A stretch of DNA of 64,000 nucleotides from Pseudo-nitzschia pungens. Lineage: Eukaryota > Bacillariophyta > Bacillariophyceae > Bacillariales > Bacillariaceae. Under the pieces are notes generated by a model. The model was not told the DNA's origin and did not search any database. It saw only the letters and a program-made list of their open reading frames with translations. Of the stretch, positions 23,087 to 33,791 are shown in pieces. The position numbers and the translations under genes were made by a program. The stretch spans positions 1,550,001 through 1,614,000 of the forward strand of contig CM074761.1 of assembly GCA_037355855.1 (NCBI GenBank), written 5' to 3'. The number at the start of each line of letters is the position of its first letter. Position 1 is the stretch's first letter.

Positions 23087-23437
23087 TTATCGTTCCCAGA
23101 ACTTGAAACCGAAATAGTAGAAAGTGGCCAAAAAAGGAGCAACGAAACCACCTCCCCAGAACCATAGGTTGAAGTTACGCTTCTTGGCAGCCAACTCTTC
23201 TGCTGTCGGTGGTGGGGGACGATCTTTCAGCGAAAGAGTCATCGACGTCGATTCTTCGAAGGGAGAAGCCATATAATGGCGGACACCGTCTTGCAAGACA
23301 GATGACTGTCTGATCTGTTGTTGCATAGCATCTTGGGCAACAACAATGGTTGGTTGTGCAACGGGCACGTCGGGAATGACAAATGCCGATGCGGAGTACG
23401 CGAGTAAAGCTAGAGCTACGAAAAGATTCTTCATCAT
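23087..23437 (-). CDS. small plastid-targeted single-pass membrane protein
   Basis: 116 aa. The N-terminus MMKNLFVALALLAYSASA followed by FVIPDVPVAQP is a textbook diatom plastid presequence: signal peptide, cleavage before Phe19 (ASA-F motif) and a short transit-like stretch. The mature part has a Pro-rich/Ala-rich linker (DRPPPPTAEELAAKKRN) and one hydrophobic segment near the C-terminus (FWGGGFVAPFLATFYYFGF, about 93-111), ending FWER. This architecture fits a small thylakoid subunit or assembly factor, but I do not recognise a named protein. The ATG at 23437 is chosen because it begins the signal peptide; the frame runs upstream but without targeting features. Confidence 0.85.
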   Translation of the reverse strand: MMKNLFVALALLAYSASAFVIPDVPVAQPTIVVAQDAMQQQIRQSSVLQDGVRHYMASPFEESTSMTLSLKDRPPPPTAEELAAKKRNFNLWFWGGGFVAPFLATFYYFGFKFWER

Positions 23438-25182
23438 TGTTGCTTTGGTTCCTCTGGAACGTTTGAGGTGATTTGGTTGGTCTTTAGGTGATGTCCTACC
23501 CTCTATCTTGCGACCGGTATAGTTACTGATGGTTCTTTGTCTAATCACTTGCGATTGACGATGAGTCTGTTCATAGACTAGTACGTACAAAGTTCTCGGT
23601 AAGTTACTTAGTACTTGTACCTGGTATCGTAACCTTAGTTCTGTGTCAGATCGGTATGTGTTGTTTCTCGTGTCACCAGCTTGTTTCGATGATGCAAGTC
23701 TGAGAAATCTTTTTCTCTCAATGCAATGAACCAATCAAAAGTGACGTTTTTCAGCTTTCCTTTTTCTGCATACCTTCATACCATAGTAGACTATAATGAA
23801 ATAGCACTTTTGAACTTGCAGCATATTGATATTCATGAACTTGGAAGCAGTAAGGTAACTTCTTCTACCCGCAAGTACGAGCATGTACATCATCAGTAAT
23901 CACAAGGAAGTCTCTCATTTTTTCAACAAAAATGGGAACAGCATGAATTCTGCTCAGATCCTAATTTTTACTGTCACAGTTGAAGATGAACCAACTTGCT
24001 ACTCTATTTTGTTAGCATTCAGCAGGCAACGTCAAGTCCATGTGCTTTTAAGGCAAACCAATAAGTTTTAACGAAGTTGAGAACACATCGGTCTTCTTTG
24101 TATGCTGTATTGCTGGATTGAGCATTGAAAGACCAAAATACCTTTGCATGCAGGGTCTGCATGATCCCCTCCCTCACAACCTTGACCCCCCCACAAAAAT
24201 GTTCCAAACTACGAGTTGAGATTGCAATTACAAAACAAGGTACAAGTATGGTACATGTATGCTTTGAGTCGGAGCATTTTTCTCTAGTCTTTGTTTCTGC
24301 AAAGAAGCTTATCGGTACTACCAGTACGGTAAGTACGCATTTTTTGTTGAATCTTGTCTGGGTGGTCTTCGAATACCGTACAACATCATACGGTAAGGTT
24401 ATGAATTCAGACAGAGACGAATCACTTCTTTATCAACCCTTCCTTTCAACTTTCGTGCTCGTTAGCGCAAACAGAACTTAAAATTAACAGTTGCAAGGGC
24501 AAGTTTCGGCGAAGATTTGCTCACTTGCTCATTTTGAAATGTTTCACGTAAATCTTACCGTATTCAGAATGCCTTCCAAAAAACAGAACCCTACTAGTTT
24601 CTGCTGGATCTACTGTACCGGGAACTCATTGGTATCAATGGACGCGAGGGAAGGAGAGGTCATTGTCATATGCCCCCGGGGCAATCATGTTTTGTCATTC
24701 CAGAATCTTGAAGTTTATTAAGAGACATTTTCAAACCCGCAATCGAACAGATAGGAAACTATTACTTATATTGAGGAATATGAATAGTAATCATTGAATC
24801 GTATTGCCTCTCGTCTCAGTCGTTCATGGGCAGCTTTGATTTTTGTCAACGAATTACAGCAGCCCTATTACTTGTACGGTACTTGTACGTACTCGTAAAA
24901 CTTATTCACTCTCGTGCGCATGTTTGAAACATTATTATTTGGAGAATGAAACCCACGTAATACCGGGTATGACCAATAGTGGTACAATAAGGTTACTCTT
25001 GGCATGTCCAGTACCGATACTGGTTCAAGCAGGGGACTCGTGCGGTTCGAGTTCGAAACAGCGCTTTCCTCGCGTTCGGGAGCGCAATCGATTGCAAGCA
25101 CATAAAAATAATAACAATCCGCAGGGCGTCTACACCAACACCACCTTGATCAAAATTCGTCAAGTACTTCATCTTCCTTATT
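23438..25182. other. intergenic, no gene recognised
   Basis: Divergent spacer between the plastid-protein gene (minus) and the 25183 gene (plus). GTAACCTTA or GTAAGGTTA motifs occur (near 23630, 24394 and 24990). The short open frames lack features. Confidence 0.45.
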
Positions 25183-27022
25183 ATGAGCTCCAACAATGAT
25201 GAACAACAAAATGATGATGATAGCTCCCTGAATAGAAGCCGCATTCGACGTGATCCCAAGAGGGGTCGCAGCGCAATGCCCGAACCCGATAACGTTGTGT
25301 CATCAGTAGCCGCGTCTACTCCAACATTCCGGTACGTCTGCGTTTTTTTTAGTGATGAATTATGGGGAAATCAAATGTTCTCGTTGAAATGGAAGTCATG
25401 TTTTGGTTTCATCGATGCTTACCGCCTCAATTTTCTCGATCATCCACAACAACACTGTAACTGAAAAACACAACAACAATAACGAAATCAGTGCCATGGC
25501 GATTCAGAACCTACAACCTCAGTTGATTATGCCATCTGTGCCGGTAACTTCCAAACCCGCCCCTTTTGGTACTCCCCTAAATAACAACGAAGAACTTCAA
25601 CTCAAGTCGACGGAACAGGAATATGAACCAATTCAACAGCAACAAAAACAGCAACAACCCGAACGAAAACAACAACAAAAACAGCAGCAGCAGCAGCAAT
25701 TCATTCTGAACACGGAGTCACTACCATGTTTCGGGTGGAATATATCCAAAATCATTGTTCAGAATATACCTATGTATTTCCCTCGCGATTTGATACAGTG
25801 GGAATTTCCGTCCCAGGATCTTCCGGACGTCTTGGATCGCATCGCCAAGCAATTGCGCGGTTCGAGTATCCAAGCCGCGTTGAGCCACGAACCTCTGTCG
25901 GCGAAGCTTCAAACCTGTACTGGAAACGCTGAGCTGTATCTTGTGTTTTTCAATGACCGGAATGGCACAGTTTCCATGAGCCTCCAACGACACAAAGGAG
26001 ATCATGTCGGTGCTAATCGATGCATTAGACGTTTAGTGGACGCAGCCAAGGGAATACTCTCAGAGGATGATAGCGGCCTAAGCAAATCCATGAATACGGA
26101 GCCTACAGTTAGTCCCAGTGCCGTTCTGGCGATGGAGCGTTTGATCGAGCGATGCGCCGCTGAAACTGATTCTCAAGATGATGCTCGTGAGAATAATCAA
26201 CAGCACATCTTCTTGAATCAAACACCTGAGCAAATGACCCAAAGCGCTATTCGAGATATACACTCAATGTTGGATGAACCTCGTCGCCTAGATTTGCGTC
26301 GAGACGCACTTGAATACCTTCTTGCTATGACAGACTTGAAGAGAACCCTGAGAACAACTGCAATATCAACTTCTCTCATTGTTTTACAAGGAAGTATTCC
26401 TGATCTTGTGTCGTCGGAACTCAATTCCGAGGTGAAAATGATTCAGTTGACTCTTCTGAAAATATTACTCACAAGAGAACTGCCAGGTGATCGCGACGCG
26501 TTGGTGAAAGATGATACAAAAGACAAAAGGAACAGAGGCTCTATCGACGACATGGATCTAGAGATACACCCTTACTTTCCGGAAGTGGACGAAGACGTAA
26601 CGGCAGCTGCAGCTGATCTCCCGCAATATTATTCCGAATTCATGAACGAACTCTTCAATTTAACCCTTCGAATACTAGTCCAGTCGTTGGAAGTAGTGGC
26701 CTGTTTTCCGGAGTCCCTTTCCGGCACTGGCAACAATTTTACCAAGGAACTCTTCGCAGCTGCATCACAAGTTGGTGACGGGAAGGATCTCTATCAAACA
26801 CTATTGAGTTGTGTTTGGCACGCAGAATCAAAGATAGCTAATGGTTATCTGGCTTGCAAGGCGCTTCGGTTGCTTGCCCTAGACCATCCTGGTATAAGAG
26901 ACCAGATCAAATACGACGACAACGCGAAACAAAGCATTGGCAACGCTTACCAAGTGGGACAAATGCGTCACACACTTCTGAAAGAGGAATCCTATCAGTT
27001 GTGGCAAACTGTCTGTCAATAG
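25183..27022 (+). CDS. hypothetical Gln-rich protein with helical C-terminal region
   Basis: Two-exon model: 25183-25331 and 25492-27022, intron 160 nt starting GTACGT and ending AAATCAG, giving 559 aa in one frame. A closer AG at 25395 would also keep frame and add 32 residues. Residues 1-50 are polar; about 95-120 are Gln-rich. A folded region follows: FGWNISKIIVQNIPMYFPRDLIQWEFPSQDLP and AELYLVFFNDRNGTVSMSLQRHKGDHVGANR. The C-terminal half is helical and may form an ARM/HEAT-like array (RRLDLRRDALEYLLAMTDLKRTLRTTAIS, VKMIQLTLLKILLTRELPGD, CKALRLLALDHPGIR). No known family recognised. Confidence 0.7.
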
Positions 27023-28229
27023 ATTCATGGTTATTCGAATGAAGTTTTTGTTACAATAATCTTTGTACAATATTAACGAATTAGTGTTAACATCGTGCGA
27101 CAATTGAGTCTTGTGAACTTTTCTGCTAACTCAATTAGTTTGTGGAATTTCGTTGCAAGAAACGGGAAGAAACCTATAGCGCATCGAAAGTTCCAGCACA
27201 GAAACAATGACTGTAAACTCCTTTACAGTTACGCACATCCATTCTCGCTGTGGAACGATGGAAAAGAATGAATCAACTCTCGCGAAATTAATCACTGCAT
27301 TGAGCGCCAGAACTAAGATGATAGGGATGACCTTACAATCTGCTTTTTCAATCCCCCGGGCTGCCTTGATTCGGTGACAGAAATCACCATCAAGAAGGGA
27401 AGAACTCACTTAAATGGGTTCAAACAAACCACTTGCTCTACATTTGTAATACAAACAGCTCATTTCGTACTTCTTTTTGGATAGGGTCAAATTGCCAGAT
27501 GCGAATGATCCCAAAAGATAGCCACCTTGTTTTGCAATTGCCACCAAGGATTTTTGGACGCAGGGACGACTGACTAAAACACTATCCCACAACATCCCAA
27601 AATATAGTCACCTTGTTTTGCAATTACCACCAAGGCTTTTGGGACGCAGGGACGACTGACTAGAACACTAGTAGTACTATCCCACAACCACATAAATTAC
27701 TACCAACGCAAGACTCGCCCAACATTAAAAAATTCTGCACCTCCCTCTATTCATCAAAACCTTTTGCTCCACTCTGAACTTATTAGTAGTTAATGCAATC
27801 ATTTTGATGTGTGAGGATTGAGGATGTATTCATATGTGCATACTGATTTTTCCTCAAGACTCGTCGAAGCCAATGAAATTACACACTACAGGGGCATGGC
27901 GGACAAGTAGTACGTAAGTTACTTAACGCACAAATACGGAAGAGTACGAGTACAGGTGTGTATTCTTTTTGTTATTAATTTTGTTTTGAACCAAAGCTAT
28001 TCAATCAAAATACTTGTTCGTACTAGGTAAGGCTTACTCTTGAACTTGTTCTGTTACCAGTAAGATTAAGGTTACCGTACAGCAGTATCGAGAACGGTGA
28101 GCCTTTCATCACATCTCTAAATTTTTTAATTCTTTTGAAAATAAAAACTAGCTACACGTACGAAAAGTGAACCGCGTAACCGAATGCATCGTTGAAGTCG
28201 GAAGTACATTTACACACTATTGTTTTGGG
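27023..28229. other. intergenic with a tandem duplication
   Basis: No protein gene recognised. Holds the 86/95-bp tandem duplication at 27508-27688 and GTAAGG-type motifs near 28020-28080 upstream of the DUF1294 gene. Confidence 0.5.
27508..27688. repeat. tandem duplication, two copies of about 90 bp
   Basis: Copy 1 (27508-27593) and copy 2 (27594-27688) both run from ATCCCAAAA through CACCTTGTTTTGCAATT and GGACGCAGGGACGACTGACT to ACTATCCCACAAC. They differ at a few positions, and copy 2 has a 9-base insertion of AGTAGTACT type. Confidence 0.9.
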
Positions 28230-28595
28230 ATGATAACTGGTGCTTTCGTTTTTTGGAAGATACTTTTTGGCTGGAATGTCGTTGTTGCGACGATTTACGG
28301 ATTTGACAAACTCTTGGCCTGGTGCTTAGGTGGAGTGACGAGTAAAAGTGATAGCGGTGGGCTTCATGGTCAACGCCGACCTCGACGTCGTCGCTGTTCA
28401 TGGCATCGGGTAACTGAAGATTTTCTCTTGTTTCTACTTTTCGCATGTGGTGTGGTTGGTGCGTGGTTTGCAATGGAGGGGTTGCGGCATAAAACAAGAA
28501 AAGCCACTTTTCGGAGGCGCGCTATACTACTTACAATCGTGAATCCCTTGTGGCCTATCCTTTATTGGGCAGCAACATCATGGCAAAGAATATAA
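28230..28595 (+). CDS. DUF1294-family small membrane protein
   Basis: 121 aa. The pattern WNVVVATIYGFDKLLA, then RVTEDFLLFLLFACGVVGAWFAM, then LRHKTRKATFRRR matches the DUF1294 family (YGxDK, RxPE-LLLL-GG-GA, RHKTxKxxF). These are small proteins with about three to four membrane helices and no known function, common in bacteria and present in some algae. The first in-frame ATG is at 28230; the open frame extends to 28167 only through non-ATG codons after a TAG. The final hydrophobic segment (AILLTIVNPLWPILYWAA) is the last membrane helix. An upstream exon cannot be excluded. Confidence 0.75.
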   Translation: MITGAFVFWKILFGWNVVVATIYGFDKLLAWCLGGVTSKSDSGGLHGQRRPRRRRCSWHRVTEDFLLFLLFACGVVGAWFAMEGLRHKTRKATFRRRAILLTIVNPLWPILYWAATSWQRI

Positions 28596-29847
28596 TCATG
28601 CGGGAAAATTGTTCCTCGACAGGATTTTGAACGAGACTGTTGGTCCTACAGATATATACACATTCTCCGGCAGATTTCTATCGCGAAGCGAAAAGTTGCA
28701 CGACATTCCTTTCTTCCTCTTTGCTTCAGCTAATGAGTGAAATGAATCGTCACAGTGCATCTTGTCGACTCCATCCATGCTTCTTTGGTGTTGCGTGATA
28801 GTCCGTCCCAGGTGTTTCGTCTATTGGGCATTTCTGACGTCGCATTCACTGTCGTCCTATATCCAAGATTCATCCATCCCTACGTTTTCTGATCTTGAAC
28901 GACAGGTGTCCTCACAATTTTTTCATGATCGCAATGATTCAGGTGATTATTCGATGAAACGGGGCTTAAACCTCCATTGAATGTACCAAGAAGGCTCGAA
29001 ATGAAGTTTATTAGAACCATTATCATTACTTGGCTTTGCATAGTGACTGAGTGCTTGACAGACATCAGAAACATAGTAAGAACAGGCTCAAAATGTTTTT
29101 CGAGGAAACAAATGACCGAAGTGGATTTGTTGTTCAAGCACATTACTATATTCTCCAAAAACGTCGTTCCATATATTGTATTGTATGCGAGCTGGCAGGG
29201 TTCTGCAAGGCAACGCTGAAGGGGTGCAACAGAGCCATGAAAGGCATCATTCGAGGATTCTTTTTAGTCAACGGAAGAGTCTGTGATTGTGTCAAATCCT
29301 GTGATCTTGCTAGTAGCTTTAGTGGTGGCTATTTTAATTATCTGAATGTAACTCCCATAGATGACGATGATCATCACAATGTGTGAAGCACTAGAGTTCC
29401 GAAGGTGGATAATTGTACAGATTCCGTTTCGCGATGACAACTTTATCCACAAGTAGGCATCATTGCTCTCAATTGGTTACGAATCTCAACAAACCACCAC
29501 AGACTTATCTTGTCAGCGAAGCTGATATCCAAACAGTCGATACCACTATTGTGTTACTGTTAGTACTGCTAGTATGTGAATTACGGTGGGCGAGAACGTT
29601 TTTTGAGTTATTTTGCGTACTCGAAGTCTTCATACTCGTAATTTATCACAATTCAGGACCCCGATCACAATTGTTGTGATGACAAAAACCGGTCTGCTAC
29701 CGTATCTATGTTCATTTTTCGTGTTCTTTAATCTATTATTTTTATTATTACCCGGTAAGTTACTGTGATACGTGTAGATGATTTTTGAAACAGAATCTAA
29801 AGGATCTTGCTAATGTTTTTTTTTTCAATCTCAAATAGGATTCCATA

Positions 29848-29938
29848 CGACAAAATTCCAATCAGCTGTCCCCCGGTTCTACGTCCCAGACTACTAATTT
29901 CTACTGAAACCGAGGGACAGCTGATAGGAATTTTGTAG
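29848..29938. mobile_element. MITE copy B, TA-flanked
   Basis: 91-bp element with TA at 29846-29847 and 29939-29940. The left end CGACAAAATTCCAATCAGCT through CCCCCGGTT is the inverse of the right end AACCGAGGG through AATTTTGTAG. Interior CCCAGACTACTAATTTCTAC is shared with copy C. Confidence 0.88.
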
Positions 29939-30064
29939 TATTTCAGATTTTTTCATGTTGCCTTCGATCAGCGGTGCCCGTTCAAGGTATTTAGTTTAGT
30001 ACGCGTACAGTTCGATAGAAAAGGGAAAAATACTTCTTTTTCTTTCGGAGGTTAAAAAAAAATA

Positions 30065-30168
30065 CTACAAAATTCCAATCAGCTGTCCCCCGGTTCTACG
30101 TAGTACGTGCCAGACTACTAGTAGTAATTTCTACTGAAACCGAGGGACAGCTGACAGGAATTTTGTAG
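30065..30168. mobile_element. MITE copy C, TA-flanked
   Basis: 104-bp element with TA at 30063-30064 and 30169-30170. Same terminal inverted repeats as copies A and B (left CTACAAAATTCCAATCAGCT). The interior equals copy B plus 13 extra bases (GTAGTACGTG-like and a CTAGTAG expansion). Confidence 0.88.
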
Positions 30169-30271
30169 TAATAATAAAAGTAAGGTTTAACCTTACTTCG
30201 TATTGAAGAAGGCCTTACGTGTAAAAAATGTAAAACTTTACGTAAGATCTTACAGTAAAATTAGTGGTGAC

Positions 30272-31090
30272 CAGGGGTCATAATAGAAAGGGGTGCGACA
30301 CGATCCGCGCGCTCGCACAAAAACTCCATTCAAATCTGAAAAAAAAAATTACCCATGCGTGGGACAAATAACAAAACCTGTACCTGAGATTTTTTTTAAT
30401 TTTCGTTTTTAACTAACAAACACTAGTTAAAATACCTTAACTTCAGATAGTAATAACTCAGTCAAAAATCAATTCTAATCTTTATTTCAAATACCTGCAT
30501 TATAGTTTAAAGTGTTGTAAACAAGAATATTCAATAAAAATGAGGTTTTGAATGAGTCTAAAGTCATCTATTACTGATACCAAATTGTAGGCCTTTTTTA
30601 GGCTTTTTTCTTGGAAGATACCCGTCTTAGGTATAAAACATATGATTCATTTACGGCCTTTTTGGGTGCATGACTGGCAAATTTTGGTGCATGACTGGCA
30701 AATTTTGGTGCATGACTGGCGAAGTTGGGTGCATGACTGGCGAGCTGGGTGCATGACTGACAATTTGTACGTCGTACCAAGCACGTCTGAAGAAAAAAAT
30801 GGCCTACAATATGGTATCAGTAATAGATGACTTTAGACTCATTCAAAACGTCATTTTTATTGAATATTCTTGTTAACAACACTTTAAACTATAATGCAGG
30901 TATTTGAAATAAAGATTAGAATTGATTTTTGACTGAGTTATTGCTATCTGAAGTTAAGGTATTTTAACTAGTGTTTGTTAGTTAAAAACAAAAATGAAAA
31001 AAATCTCAGGTACAGGTTTTGTTATTTGTCCCACGCATAGGTAATTTTTTCCTTCGCGCAGTGTCGCACCCCTTTCTATTACGACCCCTG
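30272..31090. mobile_element. non-autonomous hAT-like foldback element with 8-bp TSD
   Basis: Both ends read CAGGGGTC inward. The 8-bp direct repeat GTGGTGAC flanks it exactly (30264-30271 and 31091-31098), the signature of hAT transposition. The arms are long inverted repeats: about 30272-30600 pairs with 30795-31090 at high identity, apart from an insertion in the left arm near 30302-30340. The 194-bp centre holds a 21-bp minisatellite (30665-30767). No transposase is encoded; the small minus-strand frame across the minisatellite is a by-product. The high arm similarity suggests a recent insertion or arm homogenisation. Confidence 0.9.
30665..30767 (+). repeat. five-copy minisatellite, ~21-bp unit
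   Basis: Five head-to-tail units starting GGTGCATGACTGGC at 30665, 30686, 30707, 30728 and 30748. Units 1-2 end AAATTTT; later units drift (GAAGTTG, GAGCTG; unit 5 has TGACTGACAATTTG). Forms the loop of the foldback element. Confidence 0.9.
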
Positions 31091-31297
31091 GTGGTGACGA
31101 CTTGTTCCGCATTTTTTGCATGCCGTACAAAATTGGCTTGCAATGATTCTTTCCAGCTTTGACTTGCAATGACATCACTATATCGGTAGAGTTCCCTTCA
31201 TCGCAACCAGAGAAGATCTTGAATACATTGCACGCACCAGCAGGGACAATGAGAACCAGTAAGTCAGCGGACTAGAAGATTCACAGAAGCACGAGCG

Positions 31298-33615
31298 ATG
31301 CATTTCAGTTACTGTCCCGTCGACGACGAATCATTCGGTGCAGTCAATCGTCCGCTTCGTGTCTGATAATCATTTTTCGCTTCGCGTTTTGGTTCAACTG
31401 AACAATCGAACTATCCAGGTTTCGTGGTTTCACCGGAATCTACAAACCCTTCCGATTTTCCTTCCAATTTTCGTAAGAGTGGACGAAAATTTGATGTCGA
31501 GAGTCTCCCAGCGGACATTTACAGAGTCTACAAATGCTTGAGCAAAGACTTCGGAGAAGAGTATGCCTTGACCCTGGTTTTCTTGATCCGGACCGCTGTA
31601 GAACTGCACCGAGCGTGGCACATGACGCTATTGACGGATCGTCTTCTCCAACAAATTAAAAAACGGTTCGATCTACGCACTACTTGGAACTTGGGGGTAA
31701 CCGATCTAATATTTCGAGTGGAAGATGGTTTGTACGAATTACACCGACGAGTACCTTACGACTACGATTCGGAATTTCAAAACATGTGTGAAAAAACTGC
31801 AGTTGCACTTATCGAAGGAAACATAGGTATTCACGATGCACTCATTTTCCAGTCGGAAATGAAGGAAGGGGAGCACACCTGCAAGAGTGGCTTGTTGTTG
31901 AGGAGGATGCCCGGTCGTCTTGTTCTGTATCCCTTCCAAGCTGCAACTTGCTGTGTTGTTTTCTTTCAAGGGGATTGGTATGATGCAGGAATTGCTGCGT
32001 TGTGTGGGATTACTGCTGGGTTAATTGAATGGGTACTATCATCGAAACGTGTATTCACTAACGTGAATGACTCGAAGATGCTTCTCGATTTCTTTATTGG
32101 TGTTTCAACGGGTGGTATTGGGGGCCTTTTCTTCCTATATTTCTCAGAAGACGTTTGTCTGCATGCGATATTTTTAGGGACATTGTATTGGTGAGTCAAA
32201 AGTTTTTGTCGCTTCAATGCTTGGACATGAAACATATCTAACCACATTTAGTGGCGATCGTGGTTCTTGATCACTTTCAAAACACGCCACGACACCCAAA
32301 ATTTCAAAACTCAAATATTGTGTCAAGGTTTTTCTATGGAACAGCCTTTGTGATTGGCTTGCTTGAGATCATCGCGGGAGAACTTCAAACTGGTGTCACA
32401 CGATTCCTTGCTGTGTCAGTCAAAACATTCGTTCTCTCTGTGGGTTCTGCTGCTGGCTTGACCCTTGTAGTACAAGCTCGTGTTCAAGACGTTTGGACGA
32501 ATCAGTTTGAACCTGACCGTGAAATTTGTAACACATTGGATCTTGGCAGTAAATGGTGGCGACTACCGTTGTACATATTGTGTTCCGTCAGCGTGTTGGG
32601 GCAGTACCGATTCATAGTTGTTAATTATTGGGCTGGTCTTATCGTTCAAGTAGCGGCATATGAAGCACAGTATCAGGTATTCCTCCTATATGACAATGAT
32701 CATAAGTATGACGGTATGGATACAGTGTTTGCCGATCTGTCTGGGGCCGTAGCATGTGTAATGACTTCAACTTTGGTTTGTTTTGCCACCGACTATTTGA
32801 AGCGCTACAGTAAGCACGACGTCTTCGAAGAAGTTCCTGTGGACGGGAAGCTATCCACTGGCGAGATGTTAACGAGAAAGTTGTACGGCTTTTTTGTCTC
32901 CCTTTCTTCCTTTTTCGGTCTCGGAAGGGGATTGGCGCGTCGCACTGTTGAGGTCTTGAAGAAACTCGAAAAGCAAGCATTAGAAGAACAGAAACCGAAG
33001 TCCGAAGTGATGCTACGGCCCGAAGATGAAGCCACACTGGTAGAAGCAGCCGTTGAGGCTCAAGAAACCAATGTCTGGGCCTTTCTAATGCCGGCTGTTT
33101 ATCAACTCGTGCCAGGATCCAAACTGGCACAGTATTGGTACACAGTAATTTTTCAGACTGACAACTCAAGCAGTGATCTATCACCTGAGTCTGCTCTGTG
33201 GCTTACTTCGGTATCGCTAGCCCTGGGTTTGATTTTGGGTTTTACAGTTATGAGATGCGCGAGTTTGTTAATTGTAATGGCAGTTTCACCCTTCCGAAAT
33301 AGATCCAAAACCGAAGAGGAGAGGTTGAAAATGAAGCAAGCAATGACGCAACAGTACACCCGAACCTTAGTCTTCCGTCGATCATTTGATGACGATCCTC
33401 CTGACAATTTTCGGCCCGCAAAATCCGAGATTCTGCATGGCACCAGCAATCTCGAGGTCATCAAAGAGGAAGGATCCCAGAGTATCCGCTCGTCAACTAG
33501 TCACAATGATTGGACCGCAGAATTCGAGAATCGCTATGGCACCAGCAATCTTAACATTAGCAACGAGGAAGGATCCCAGAGTACCCCCACGTCAGAGAAA
33601 ACTGAGAAGGTGTAA
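31298..33615 (+). CDS. ThrE/DUF1212-family membrane transporter
   Basis: Three exons, 31298-31358, 31419-32190 and 32328-33615, give 706 aa in one frame; introns are 60 and 137 nt (GTGTCT...CCAG and GTGAGT...CAAG). Residues ~65-215 are the cytosolic domain typical of the Thr/Ser exporter (ThrE) and yeast Prm10 family (LIRTAVELHRAWHMTLLTDRLLQ, GLYELHRRVPYD, GNIGIHDALIFQ, LVLYPFQAATCCVVFFQGDW). Two sets of membrane helices follow, with the family motif spliced across the second intron: LYW|FFYGTAFVIGLLEIIAGELQTGVTRFL. The last ~60 residues carry a duplicated GTSNL-EEGSQS motif. The first 61-nt exon is a prediction based on ATG, phase and donor/acceptor fit. Substrate is inferred from family only. 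Confidence 0.85.
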
Positions 33616-33791
33616 TTCTATATTTATACATTTATACATTCGTCGCAAGCCGTCGTCATGGACTGCCCTTCAAATAATCTTTTTAAAATAATCTTGCTGT
33701 ACAAACCAGTTGGTGACTGAATTATGATACACCATATAATGACAGGCTTGAATGGAAAGGCCATCACCAGTCTTCATGATTTCTATCAATG

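Larger units (their letters stand above)
28596..31297. other. repeat island, no gene recognised
   Basis: Spacer between the DUF1294 and ThrE-family genes. The left part (28596-29700) has several 70-110-codon frames without domains. The right part carries MITE copies B and C and a foldback element (separate entries). Confidence 0.5.

Noticed and set aside
25030..25070. GGTTCGAGTTC resembling a tRNA T-arm
   Set aside because: No acceptor or anticodon arm could be paired around it.
28977..29386. Overlapping 80-111-codon plus-strand frames
   Set aside because: No domain, signal peptide or splice pattern linking them to a gene.
30598..30780. 60-codon minus-strand repeat protein (ASHAPK repeats)
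   Set aside because: Pure translation of the minisatellite inside the foldback element.
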